Below, in pieces: positions 10,482-22,400 of a DNA stretch of 64,000 bases. This DNA is from Edaphochlamys debaryana (taxonomy: Eukaryota > Chlorophyta > Chlorophyceae > Chlamydomonadales). Position numbers and translations under genes: made by a program. The notes beneath the pieces are model-generated. The model saw only the letters and a list, made by a program, of their open reading frames with translations. It was not told the DNA's origin and made no database searches. Numbering within the stretch: position 1 is the stretch's first letter; each line of letters begins with the position of its first letter. The DNA is taken from the NCBI GenBank assembly GCA_016858145.1, contig JAEHOE010000170.1, positions 168,124 to 232,123 of the forward strand, given 5' to 3'.

Positions 10482-13400
10482 AGGCCCAGCGCAGCTCCAG
10501 CAGCTCCATGAGCTCAGGGATGCCCTTGAGCGCGAACGAGCCCAGGCTGGTGCCCGTCAGCACCCGCCCGCCTGTGCCCGCCGGCCCGCCGCCGCCGGGG
10601 CCGCCGCCGCCGCTGCTGCCGCTGCCGCGGGACCCGCGCTCGGCCAAGCCCGGCCCGCCGTAGCCTGCTGCGTGCATGAGGGCTGCAGGCGCTGGGGCCG
10701 AGGTGCAGGGAGCGTCGGGGCCGTCGTTATTGCCGGAGGGTGCGTCGGCGGGTGCGCCCTCTTGCAGCGCCTCCAGCGCCCCCGTGGCGGAGGCCCCCAG
10801 GTGGCAGGACGTGTGGCGGCTGCCGCCCATGCCGCTGGACGCGCCTGCACGCAGGCATGCGTGGGTCGCACGGGGCGGCACGGGGAGCGGGGTAAGCAGC
10901 GGCAGGGGCGGCCGAGATGGAGCAGGCAGGCGGCGGCTAGATAGACAGCGCTGTTTCTAAATACCGGTACCTCTGCCCCTAACAGCGACCTCCTTACACA
11001 CCAACCTCGAGGCTCAGGACACGGAGGCTCAGGACCCGAGCACAACCCTTACACGGCACCCCCGCATACCCCGCAGCACCCTCCCCCCCATCCCACCCCA
11101 CCTGTGGCCGAGGAGCCGTCGTCCGTGGTCTGCCGCCGCAGCAGCGGCACCGGCGAGGCGGCGGCGCTGGCGGCGCTGGCGAAAGGCGAGCTGCGGGCGG
11201 ACGGCTGGTGCGTGACGGCGGCCGGCGGCGGCGGCAGCAGCGGGCTGACCGCTGGGCTGCCTTGGCCCTGGCCGTGGTAGAGGCCTGTCGTACTCCTAGG
11301 GCCCTGCTGGTAGCCGCCTGGGCCCGGCTGGGCCTCCTGGTGGCCGGCGGGGCCCGGCCGGGCCTGCAGCCCGGCGATGAGCTGGCGTTGGTGCTGCGGG
11401 GAGTGCCGGGGCGAGTGGGGCGAGTAGAGCGGGGAGGGGCGGGGGGAGACGCGCTCGCTTCCACTCGGTGTCGGCGTCGTTTCCTGCAGCGGTGCCTGCA
11501 GCAGCGGCGGCAGCAGCGGCAGCCGGGCGACAGGGCCCAAGGCGGTCCCATACGGTTGCCGGGGAGGTGCCAGCGGGCTGTGGAACTGCTGGGCTTGAGA
11601 GAGGCGGCCGCCGCCGGGAGGTGGCGGTACGGCACCGGCGGCGTACCTCACTAATGCCTCCTCGGGGCTGCTGGCGGCGTGGTACAGCTGTCCCTGCCGT
11701 ACGGGCAACATCGAGGAGCGAAGCAGCGGCGAGTCTTGACCAACGTTGGCGCCAGTCTGCCACAGGCCAGCGGCGGAGCGTGGCGTTGACGACCGCTCCA
11801 TGTCCGCCGCCGAGGCGTTGATGGCCAGGCCGCCGCCGCCGCCGCTGGCTGCAAGGACCTCACTAGGCCCGCCCAGGTCCATGACGTCGCACGAGATCGT
11901 ACGAACGGGGCCTGAAGGGTTTCCGGTACCCTTGCCGCCGATACCGCTCGCGCCGCCGCCGTGCGCTCCCGTACGGGCATTGCCACCGCCGGCGGCGGCC
12001 TTGATGCTGCCGCCGCCGCCCGCGATTGCGCCTCCGCTGAGAAGAGATCGAACGCTGTTGGCCCAACCGCCACCGCCGCCTGCACTGGCGGCGCCAGTGC
12101 TGGCACCGGCAGCTGGGACGGCGGCGACGGAGGCAAAGGTGCCGCTGGCGGCACCGGCGGCGCCGATGGTGGTCCCCGTCGCGCCGCTGTCGCGCTGCGC
12201 CCGCTCGACTTCCAGTGCCGTACTTGCCGGGATGATGGCCTGGATCTCAGTCCATGCCGTACGGCTGCACAGCACCTGCATGAGCAGCAACCCGGACGCA
12301 TGAGAGAGCGAGGGCTGTGCCTTTGGCAAAGAGTCACTTGGCACTTTACGGTAGTCGTCCGTTCCACGCCAAGGCGTTTGGTGCCATGGGTGCCACTAAA
12401 CAGGCCTCGGAGCCGGGCCCGACCCAGACCCCACCTGGTCATCGTGGGCCTTGTACGCGATCCGGGCCGACCTGTTCATCACCCTTCCCCTGTACGACAG
12501 CCGCCCCGTGCTGGAGTGTACGTCACACGTGACCTCGCCCACGTGGATGCCCGCCCGCAGGCGCGGCCCGCGGTGCAGCAGCCGCCGGCCGCCGCCGCCG
12601 CCGCCAGCCTCGGCGGCGGCGCTCAACAGCGCACCGCCACTGCCGTACCCGCGGAAGCCGCCGCCGCCGGAAGCGCCGCCGCCGGCGTCGATTGCGATGC
12701 CGAAGCCGTTGGGCTGGGCCTGGCTGGGCCCGGTGCCGGCGCCTTCGGGTGATGTGTCGTACACCTCACAGCACTGGGGGTGATTCAGTAGCGCCAACGG
12801 CCAGTCCTGCGGCGGGAAGTGGAAGGATGCATGCAGTTCGCGTCAGTCAAGGGCAGCGCAACGCCCGCGGGTGCAGCACCGGGGCAGCGCCTTCGGGTGG
12901 CGGCAAGCTGGGCAGAGCCAGAGCCTAACTTTGTGCGCACATGGCGTGCGAGCCCCGCGCAAGATGAGGCGTCGTCAGGGGCCCACCGCCTGCCCGCCCG
13001 GCGCCCGCGCCCGCCCGCACGCGCCCAGCCACGCACCATGCCCCTCGCCGCGTCCATGGCGCCCAGCGCCCATGCGGCCGCCGCCGCTGGGTCGTGAAAG
13101 GCCGCCAGCACCAGCCCCTCGGCCGCCTCGATCACGTAGCCGCCGTGGCTGCGGGCCGGGGAGGACGGGGGCAGCGGGCAGGTGAGGGGAGATGAGGCGA
13201 GGTGAAGCGAGGTGAGGTGGCGTAACGACGAGCCGCGCACTCAAGGGTCCACCACCTGGTATGTAGTATCCCGACCTCCCCCTCGGCTGTAACCCCCACC
13301 CCACCTGGTGCACAGCGCCACGGACGCCGCCTTGAGCTGCGCCAGGCAGCGGGCGCCCACGTCCTCCAGGTCAGACACCAGGGACTGGAGGAGGATGAAA

Positions 13401-16400
13401 GGTTGTTGGGGCGGGCCGATGAAGTAAGGGACGGGAGGCAGGGGGGCGGGTTGGGTGTGCAAGGTGGGAGGAGAACGGGCGGATTCAGGTCGAGCCCGTT
13501 GGCCGCATCCCGCTCCCTCGCTCCCTCCCCGACATCATCCCCCCCCACACACACACACACACCTGCGCCGCCGGCACTGTGAGGAAGGTGATGGCTACAC
13601 AGCGGCCCACGGGGGCATCCACGTTGCCCAGCTGGGGGGGGGCGGGAGTATGGGGAAGGCGGATAAGGGCGGCGAGGCAAGGGGGTGGGAGGCAAGGGGG
13701 GCGGGGGGCGCCAGGAACATTACTGCAGAGACCAGCTTGATCCCCTCACCCCGCAAGACTGACGCGCGCACGAGACTGACAGCGAGCGGGAGACTGCTGC
13801 AGCGTGACCCATTGAGCAATACGCCCCCAACGTGTCTTGCGCTCGAACCGCACCTCAAACCAGTTGAGCCGTCCAGCCCAAGCGCCCCTGCCGTACCTGC
13901 ACGTACGACACCCCCCGCAGCGGCGCCAGGTGCGGCATGCGCTGCTTGAGCCGGTGGCTGACCAGCTGGTACAGCGCCACGCCCCGTCGTACGGCCGTCG
14001 TACCGCCTGCCGTACCGCCGCCGATGCCGTACAGCAAGCCGCCGCCGCCCCCTCCCCGGCCGCTGTCCGGTCCGGCGTATAGATGAGGCGGCACGGGGCT
14101 CCCCGCAGCAGTGGCAGGGCCGAGCCCCGCCTGAAGGCTGATCGTCCCGCTGTTGTACTGCGTCGTACCGACCGTCGTACCGGCGATTGCCGTGACACCA
14201 CCGATGCCGCCGTACACGCTCGGATCGTCGTACGGAGAGGCGGCGGCGGCGGCTTTGAGCAACGCGGTGGTGATCTGGGAGGTACGGAGATCGCCGTTCA
14301 TCCCCGCAATGGCCTGCAAGACAGGATAGCAACAATCGGCGCGGGCAACACTTCTAAACGCGAGGCACAACAGTGATTCAGAGCTGAGTAATACTAGAAA
14401 CCGCCTTACCTGGGTGTACGGGGAGCCCGGGACGAGCTGCGCCAGCAGTCGTCCTCCCCCGCCGGCCTTGCTCGAGTGCGCCGACGCATCGGCGGCGCCG
14501 CTCGCCACCGCCGCCGCCGCCGCCGCCGCCATCACGGCGGCGCCGCTGGCGGCGCCGCTGCCCAGGGCCTCCAGCTCGCAGTCTCCGCAGTACACCGCCA
14601 GGGGGGGCCGGTGGTCGAGCAGGGCCAGGACGGGCAGGAGCTGGTGCAGGCAGCGCTCCGAGGCGAGCACCATGGCGCCCGCGGCGGAATCCGCGACCTG
14701 GATCGGTTTTGGATTGGGGATCTGGTTACGGAGCCAGGCATGTGAAAGTCTCGTGTCTACCGCTTGCACCCAGCACACTAGCAGGCAGCAGGGTCCCCCG
14801 CTGCTCACCGCCTTTGCGATCTTGAGGGGGGTCCCCGTGTATGCCACGGCCCCCGTGGTGGGGTTGAAGGGGCAGTCGGCGGGGTTGGAGATGCCTGCGT
14901 GCCGGGGTTGGGGCAGGGTGGGGCGGGGTGGGGTGGGATGGGGTGCTGCCGGGAACTGGGAGCGGGAGATTCCACGCAAGGGCGAGGAGGCGCCAGTGCC
15001 CCCTACCTCTCCTACTGTCCCCTATCGAGCGCACGTAGGTCGTCACGGATCCATCAGCCCTTGCGCCCCGCCCTCACCACGGCAACCCCGCACGCATCGC
15101 ACGCACCCGTGTGCAGGCCCATGCGCACTCTCAGGCCCCGGAAGGCCAGCGCAGGCCCGCCCGCCGCGCCGCCCATCTGGTGCTTGGACGTACGAGTACG
15201 GCCCGTGTGATGGGTACGGTTCGTGCGGTCCCCGACGTACAGGCTGCCGGCGTGCAGGCTGCCCCCGCCTGGGTTGTAACCGCCGCCGCCGCCGCCAGCG
15301 AAACCGCCCTGCAGCGATATGTCTAGGGCCACGGTGCTGAGCGGTCCGCCGCCGCCGCCGCCCGCCATGCCGACGACATTGGGACTGCCCAAGTGGCTGC
15401 TCCAACCGGCGTGTGTCGTACTGCCGGGCTCACGTAATGGCGTGTGGTTTGACGAGGCGCCGATGACGGGGAAGATCTCCCGAAGGTACTCGCCCCAGGT
15501 CTGCCGTACACGGGCTGGCGCGGCGTCGTGCGCAGCGGGCGAGCCGCAGATCGTGCTGACTCCCCCGTGCTGCATGGACGGTCCCGTAGCGCCACTGCCG
15601 TACTCGTACGGCGAGCTGTACAGCATCGGCGCCGTTGCGATGCTGGGCGGCAGGGCCAACAGTGCCGAGGCGTACGACGTTCCGAAGTGGCCGCCGCCGT
15701 GCACGGAAGGATTCGTTGAAGCCACGGCGCCCCCACGTACGGATACATCCTGATCGTCCATCGTACTGGCATGAGCGTACTGCGCCGTACGGCGATCTGC
15801 CTGAGCGCCGTACACTCGACTGCTGGCAGGGGGGCTGCGGCGTGGCTCGGCGTGATGTGGGTACTGCTGGAGGTGCTGCATCGCCTGTACGGAATGTACG
15901 GCAGCTGATGGCGGCGGCCGCCCGCTGCCGCTGCTGCCTGTGTTGGTTGCACCAAAGGGGCCGGCACGATCGCTGTTGGCGCCCGGGAAAGGGCTGCCGC
16001 CGCTGCCGCTGCCGCCGCTGACCCTCTCCGCCGCGTCTGCGCTCCCGGCGACGGTGGTGGCGTTGGATTCTGGATCCGCGCTTTGGCTCCTGCCGTACTG
16101 CTGCATGGAGCTGGTTCCGAGATAAGGAGCGGACGGCGGCTCGGGGGAGCTGGGGCCCGGACCTCTATTGCTGCTCAACGGCGTGAGGCCGGCGGTTGAC
16201 CCTGCGACCACCACCCCGGCGGCGCCGCCAGAACCACTGAACCCGCCCGCAGGCGGCGCCGCTGCCAATGCCACTGCTGAGGTCCGGCCACTGTTCGTGC
16301 CCGAAAGGCCCATAGGTGCGATGGAGCAACTCATGTCGGCGCCGCCGGGGCCTCCGTCGGCGGCGCCCGTGGCCGTGACGGCGGCGGCGCCAACGGTCCC

Positions 16401-19400
16401 GTTGTACGACAGCCTTCCGCCACTGCCGGGGCCGCCAGGGCCGCGGCCGTACTGCTGGCTGGTCATGCGCTCGAGCAGGATCTTGTTGGAGATCTGCATG
16501 GGGGATTTGTAAGATCGGCAGGTGAGGGGACTGAAGCGAGTGAGCGTCGTGGTGGTAAGGGGGACCTCGACCCGTCTGAGAAGTCCTGGACGCTTCTCGC
16601 CAGCAGGGCTTCCGGCTAGCTGCGGACCTAGTATGGCTAGCAGCGAGCTTAATCCCGTAGCTTCAGTCATACCCACCTGTCGCAGTAGGTCTATCTGGGG
16701 CCGGAGAGACTTTGACCGATGGAACGCGGCCGGCCCCGAACCAAGCGTCGCCGCCGCCAGCCCCTGTGGCGAGGTGGGGGCCCCATGAGCGCCAACCGCC
16801 GGCCTGGCTTCGTCAACCGACAACCGCCCACGCGACGGCCCGGGCTGCACGTGGTACGGCAGAGGGTACGGCATCGAGTGGACCTCGGTCATCCCGCCGC
16901 CACTGGAGCCGCCGGCGGGCCTGCGCCGAGCGTCGCTGGTAAGGCTGCCGGTTCGATCGAAGCCGCCGCTGCTACCGCCGCCAGCTACAGTTGTGCCGCC
17001 GTCGGCGGCATTTCTGGCAGCGGTGGCGGCGGCGGCGAGCGTGGCCGCCGCGGCGGCGGCGGAGAAGTACCCGCCGCCAGAGCCTCCGCCGGGCGTGTCG
17101 GGAAGGCCAGACATGGAGGTGGGGCGCCCGCGGCTCTGCTGGCGGAGGCGGTCAGCGGCGACGGCGGCGGCGGCGGCGGCGGCGGCAGCCGATGCGGACT
17201 GAGGCGCGAGGCGGCGGGCGTCGACGGCGCCGCTGCCTGGCCTGCTGGCGGCGGCGTGCAGTGCGCTCGCGGTGCGGCTGACTGCCGTACTGTCGGCGTC
17301 GCCGCCGCACGTGCTCGTACCGCGGCTGCTTAACTCCCGGATTGAGGCCGCATCAGCGGCGGCGGCGGCCGACAGCAGCGTCATCTGCGTCGGCGGCGTC
17401 GGCGGCAGCGGGCCGCGCTGGACCGGAAACAGGTCAGACACTGGCTCATCGCCGCCGCCGCTGCTGCCGCTGCCGCCGCTGCCTCCTGCACTATCACCCC
17501 TGCCGGCGGCAGCTGCTTCTGCGTCCAGATCACGATTGGCTGCGTCGAGAGCGTATTCCAGGGCGGTTCTGTGCGGAGACGGAATGCGAGAAAGGTGCGG
17601 CGACGGCGTGATGCCACTGAGCGCGTCGGCGGAGATGGATCCAGATCCAGAACCCTCAGACTCCTGAAGGTGAAGATCCAGGTCGCCGGATCCAGGCAGG
17701 CTGCGGCGGCGCAGGCTGCTCTCGTCCGACATGCCGCCAGCGGTGCCGCCACCACCGCCGCCGCCGCCGCCAGCGCCGCTGCCGCTTAGGGCGGCCCGGC
17801 TGTCCCGCCGCCGCCCGCCAGCACAACCTCCGTCTGCTGACATCAGCAGAAACTCCGCCGGCATCTGCCAGCGGCTGTGGCGGCCGCCGCTGGCGGCCCC
17901 GCTGCCGCCGCCACCGCTCGCGGCAGCGCTACCAGCCCTGCTCAGCACCCTGACGCCGCCGCTGCCGCTGCCGCCAGCAGCGGCGGCGGCGGCGGCCACC
18001 GCCGCGGCGATGCTCGAGTAGTAGTCGCCTCCGACGGCGACGACCGGCTCCGCCACCGCCACCGCCGCCGCCGCCAGGCTGGCGGCCCTGGCGGCGGCTG
18101 CCGACGACGCCACGGACGACGCCGGGCCGCTGCCGCCGCCGCCGCCGTCCTGGACCGACCGCGGCCAACAGTCCGCCAGGAGCGAGGAGCGCCGCTGCCT
18201 GGTGCCGCCAGAGCCCTTGACGGGGAGCACCGAGCGGCCTAGGTCGGGGCTGCCGACGACGACGGCAGCGGCCGCAGCGGCGGCACTGGCGGCGGCGGCG
18301 GAGCCGGGCCGAGGCAGCGGCTCGCTGTGGCTGCCCTCGCCGTCGCTGTATGCGCCGTCGCCGCCGAGGCCGCCGCCGCTGCGCCCTGCCTGGCCGCCGC
18401 CGCCGCCGCGCCCTGCCTGGCCGCCGCCGCCGCCGCTGGGGTTGCCGCCGCCGTCGTCGTGGGCGTAGGGGTGCCAGGCCGTGTTGTTACTAATGCGCAT
18501 GAGTGCCAACGGCTCGCTGACCATCATCCCGTGCGTCGCGCCGCCGCCGTCGCCACCTCCGCCGCCACTGTCACCTCCGCCGCCGCCATGGATGTCGTCG
18601 TCGTCATCGCTGTAGGCGGGTGTGGTCTCCATCAGGATCTCCTCACGGAACGACGCGGCGGTATTGGCCGTGGCGTGCGTGCTGTGCGTGTGCGTGACCG
18701 TGTGGGCGCTGGTATCCGCCGCCGCCGCCGCCGCCGCCAGGGCCGCTGCCGACGCCGCTGGGTGGAGAGCCGAGCGGTTGACGGCGAGCGGGATCAGCAG
18801 TGGGCCCGCGTGGGCCTCCAGCAGGGGCGGCGGGGCCTCGACGGGCCTGACAGTTATGTCTGCCGAGGGGGCCGGGGCCGGAATCGGGGAGCGAGTGGAG
18901 GGGCTAGGCTTGCCTCCCGCGGCAGGGCTGGCGGGGCCGGCACTCGAGGTGGCGGATGCGGAGGCGGAGGGGAAGGCCGGCAGCTGCATCCCAGCCTGTG
19001 GGCACGGGCCACCCAAGAGGTTGCGTTAGGGGCGGCTCTCGAACCCTACCAGCAACAATGGTGCAATAAGGGAAGGTTGCGATCACAGTCCTCACCGGAA
19101 GCAGCCCTCCCGCAGCGCTGGACCGGCCCCGCGACATCCGTAGCGCCGCTGCCGCCGCCGCCGCCGCAGCGGCCGCGGCTGTGGAGCCCGAGGGGCGGCT
19201 GCTGCGGTTGCTGGCGGACCGGGCCCACACGGAGAGGCTGGTGTACCTGGTGATGGGGGGTAGCGGCAGAGACGTAGAGTCATAGCGCGAACCACCGGTT
19301 TCCGCTAGTACCCGAGGCAAACATCTTGGCACTCTCAGACAGCAAGTAAACAGCAAATCCCAACATACCCTCTCCAACATTAGGACCCGGGTGAGCCCCA

Positions 19401-22400
19401 GCCCCCACCTCTCCAGTCGGTCGCTGTGGGTGCGGGCCGACGTGCGCCCCGCCTCCGCGCCGCCTCCAGCAGAGGCCGCAGTCGACTCCTCCGACAGTCG
19501 GCCGCTGGCGCCGCCGCCGCCGCCTCCTCCTCCTCCCGCAGCACCCCCTTCGCGTGCCCCGACAGCATCCCGCTCCGCCAACCGAGGCGCATTTCCAGCC
19601 CCAGCCCCGTCTCCATCGCCGCCGGCGCCGCCGCTTCCCATGGAGGCCAAGCCTGCAATCGTGATGGCCGGGGTCCGCGTGCCGGCGGATGAGGAGGCGG
19701 CGCCGAGGGAGGGTCGGGGGAGGCGGGGGACGTTGGGGTAGGGGTGGGACCGCACCGCCTCCGTTTCGGGCAACGAGTCGGGTCGGGTCTGGAGTTGGGG
19801 CCGATGGCTGAGGCCGGGGGTGGATGGGGAGCAGATGGCGAGGTGGGCGAGCGTGAAGGGGCTGGAGTGGGTGGGCGTGGAGGCCGAGGCCGAGGCGGAG
19901 GTGGAGGCGGGGGCGCCGGGGTTGGTGGCAGCGGGGCTGCCTTTGTGGCTGCTGGCGGCAGCGTTGCTGCCTTCCGCAACCACAGCCAGCGACTGGGAGG
20001 GATCACTCAGGCCGAGCGCGGCTGCCGCTGAGCCCGGCTGCGGGGGCTGCCTCTGGGGCGACGCTGCCGCCGACGACTGTTGAAGCGCAGGGTGCTGGGT
20101 GTCCGCTTGTTTGCCTTCCGTGTCCTGTGCTCCAGCAACCCTGTTGCTGATGGCGGGAGCGAACTGATCGCTGTTGTCGCCCTGCAAGGGGTGACGGACT
20201 CCCAACGCCGCCCCCCGAGCTTCCAGGTCCAGACTGGGGCGAGGCGACTCCTCCGGCCCCATGACAGACTCCCCGGCGTGCCCCGCCGCGTCGTCCAACC
20301 ACTGCCGTACATCTTCGTACTTGGCGGCGCTCCAACTGCCGCCAGCAACTGCCGGCGCCGCCACGGTTCTGGCGCCGCCGCTGGCGGCGGCGCTCCCGAC
20401 AGCGGCGGCGGCGGCGGTGGCGGCGCTGGGCAGCACGCTTCGGCGGGCCAACAATCCCATGTCCAGGGATTCCTCCCTGACTTCTTCCACAGCAGGGTGG
20501 CCCCTCGCCTCTCCGCCGTTGTCGGGCCTGAGTCGCTCGGCGCTACCGCCGTTGCCCCCACTCCGCCTCCTCTGCTCAGCCCGGGTCACGAGCCCGCTCG
20601 CGCCGCCAACAGGCGCACCGTCCCTGCCGGACGCTGGGCGAAGCGAGCCCGCAGCTGACTCGGAGAGCAGGGGCGGCACCGCAGCACTCGGTTCAGACTC
20701 CAGCCGAGGCTGCTTTAGATCGAGGGGCGGGGACACGGGAAGGTGTCCGTGGGACGACGAGCGCCCACGAGCGCCCATGAGACGCCGGCGGCCCTGCGAG
20801 GTCCCGTCGTCGGCGCCCGGCGGTCCCCTGGGAATGGCTCCCACGAAGGGGCTGCTCAGGTCGTTGGGCTCCGTTTTGTCGGTGTCGTACGGCACCGCAC
20901 CGTCGTGCTGATGACTCATGCCGTACTGCAGCTCAAGCAGCTGGTGGTGCAGGTGGTTGCCCAGCTGGGGGTCCTGCAGCAGTCAGAGGCCACGGGGTGG
21001 TGGATGGGCGGTAATCACGTGTAGACACCACGGCAAAGGCGGCCGGCCATCTCTGCTGTAGTCACCGTGGTGGGATTGGTTGATTAGTCCCGGCTACCTA
21101 GACAGCGCGATCGTTGTTCAGTGTAAGGGCGAGCCTCCCGCTTACCTGCAGCCCTCCAGCATATGCCGCACAGACGGAGCCCCTCCGACCGGCAGCAGAA
21201 GTAATGAGGTGCCGCGGCACCCCGGGTCGGGCATCCGACGTGGTAGCGAGCTGCGCGTCCCCAGGGTCCCCGCCGCCGTCCCCGGGGGCTAGGCCCACGG
21301 CAGGCCCTGCCCCTGGCCCCAGCCCCTTTCCCGCGCTGTGCCGCATCCGCGTCGCCGCGCCGCCGACTGAGTAATCGCCGTACGAAGGCCCGCGCGGCAG
21401 CGCCCCACCGTACAGCGGCCCGCGCGGCGTGCCGCCGTACGACACGCGGTTGGCGGGCACGCCGCTGACAGACATGCGCTCCCGCTGCACGAGCTGTACG
21501 GCTTGCTCGTCCACTCCGGCTGCGGCTGCCGTACCGCCGCCGGCGCCGCCAGCCCCGACGCCCAGCAGCAGCAGGCTGCCGCGCCGGATGGGAATCCGCC
21601 ACGACGCCGCCAGCGAATGGAGCATTGCCCTGCTCACGCGCGGCCCGCCGCCACCGCCGCCACCGTTTCCCGTACCGGTGCCGTAGCTACTGGCGCCGTA
21701 GCTGCTTGCCGTAGCTACGGCTACGGCTGCCGTGCGTGTCGTACCGGGGGTGAGATGCCCGTTGAAGCTACCGGCGGCGGCCACGAGGCCCGGTCCGGCG
21801 CCCGAGCCAGAGGCTCCGCTGGCAAAGAGGCCACCCGGCAGGCCCGCTGCGGTGGCCGACGCGGCGGCGGCGGTTGGAGATCCCAGGGCGGCGCCGCCGC
21901 CAGGAAAGCGGTTGTGTTGGGAGGAATTGTTTGCCGGGAGGTTGATCCGAGACATGCGTCGACTGCGCGGGGGGCGGAATGGGTGGGCGATGGAGCAGCG
22001 AGGAGGGCCGGGCGTCTAAATGCGGGTCACGGGGAAGGGCTAGTGTCGTGGTCGAAGGGGTCGAGGGAGGAAAGGGGAAAGGCACTGAAGGGGTCCTGGC
22101 ACAGATCTTGACGGTACGGCAGCCACGTTTCTCATCCGAAACCTCTGACGTTATGCCCTCTCCCAATGCCACCTGACTCACTGCAACGAACCAATCCGCT
22201 GCATGATGGGTCGCCCCGACGTGTCCCCCGCCGTGGTTGCCGTACGCACGCTGACGTCAGCATCTCCGCCGCCGCGCCCGCCGCCGCGCCCGTCCCGGTC
22301 CCCGCCACCACCGCCGCCGCCTCGACCCTCCCGCTCCTCCTTGTCCCGCTCTCGGTCCTTGCGGGCTGCCCCCGCCTCGAACGGGCTCTTAGCGGCAGGA

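Noticed and set aside
16719..19253. Plus-strand Arg/Ala-rich open frames opposite the cyclase
   Set aside because: They mirror poly-Ala/Gly codons of the minus-strand exon 18995-16677 and have no domain or splice structure.
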